A stretch of 22,825 nt of DNA from an uncultured Oscillibacter sp. (lineage in GTDB: Bacteria; Bacillota; Clostridia; Oscillospirales; Oscillospiraceae), in NCBI GenBank assembly GCA_910586735.1, contig CAJUJW010000043.1, forward strand, positions 1 through 22,825. Reading direction: 5' to 3'. The notes under the pieces were generated by a model, which was not told where the DNA came from, did not search any database, and saw only the letters and a list, made by a program, of their open reading frames with translations. Positions 22,799-22,825 of the stretch are shown here, piece by piece. Within the stretch, counting starts at the first letter, position 1, and each line of letters opens with the position of its first letter. The position numbers and the translations under genes were made by a program.

Positions 22799-22825
22799 TG
22801 AGGATGGCAATGAGGGCAAACGTGA
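22777..22825. mobile_element. possible insertion sequence end interrupting the M56 gene
   Basis: From about 22777 (GAGCCTGTTTAAAATC) the sequence no longer encodes the M56 family and becomes less GC-rich. GAG-CTGTTTAAAA-like termini occur in IS256-type elements, but this is from memory and no transposase is visible before the window ends. Confidence 0.35.

Noticed and set aside
1..22825. CRISPR array, riboswitch, rRNA or phage genes
   Set aside because: No regularly spaced repeats with spacers, no recognisable riboswitch core, and no rRNA or phage structural genes were seen. The only tandem repeat is the heptad block at 9634.

Overview
The window looks like the chromosome of a high-GC member of the Clostridia (Bacillota), most likely an Oscillospiraceae-type gut bacterium. 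The reasons are: Gram-positive features (strong Shine-Dalgarno sites, TTGACA/TATAAT promoters, S-layer homology domains, a BlaI/M56 pair, PadR and MerR regulators), a YloU/YloV-like pair, an ECF transporter core next to truA as in Firmicutes, and very GC-rich third codon positions. The genus is inferred; no marker gene here fixes it.

Layout. (1) 1-292: an elongator tRNA-Met on the minus strand with its own promoter, then a MerR-type promoter with a 19-bp spacer. (2) 293-3748: a MerR regulator with a GyrI-like ligand domain, a convergent gene for a secreted S-layer-anchored GH25 lysozyme, and a stand-alone GyrI-like protein divergent from it. (3) 3785-5578: a PadR regulator and a membrane protein in one operon, read from a perfect consensus promoter overlapped by a long inverted repeat. 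(4) 5632-9631: an RlmI-like methyltransferase, a VanZ-family protein that looks frameshifted, and the ECF energy-coupling module ecfA1-ecfA2-ecfT, with genes overlapping or nearly touching. (5) 9634-12379: a heptanucleotide tandem repeat followed by three tandem paralogous membrane-anchored proteins of unknown family, sitting between ecfT and truA, which are normally neighbours. (6) 12392-18541: truA, a DUF5711-like protein, a CvpA-family protein, a ClpE-like unfoldase with an N-terminal four-cysteine motif, a 69-residue four-cysteine protein and a flavodoxin-ferredoxin fusion (EFR1 type). (7) 18584-21630, minus strand: an Asp23/Gls24 protein, a FakA-like DAK2 protein and a glutamyl-Q-tRNA(Asp) synthetase. 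(8) 21787-22825: a BlaI/MecI-type repressor with three dyad operators, and an M56 (BlaR1-like) sensor gene that stops just before its expected HExxH motif, possibly broken by a mobile element that runs off the window.

How the genes work together. Most are housekeeping: vitamin or metal uptake energising (EcfA1A2T), tRNA modification (TruA, GluQRS), rRNA methylation, proteolysis and fatty-acid activation. Three ligand- or stress-sensing circuits (MerR, PadR, BlaI) each carry a visible operator. The best candidate for something undescribed is the three-gene paralog cluster in region 5. Its products share an N-terminal membrane anchor, a short coiled coil and a conserved beta-rich ectodomain that I cannot assign to a known family. 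No intergenic gap exceeds 300 bases.
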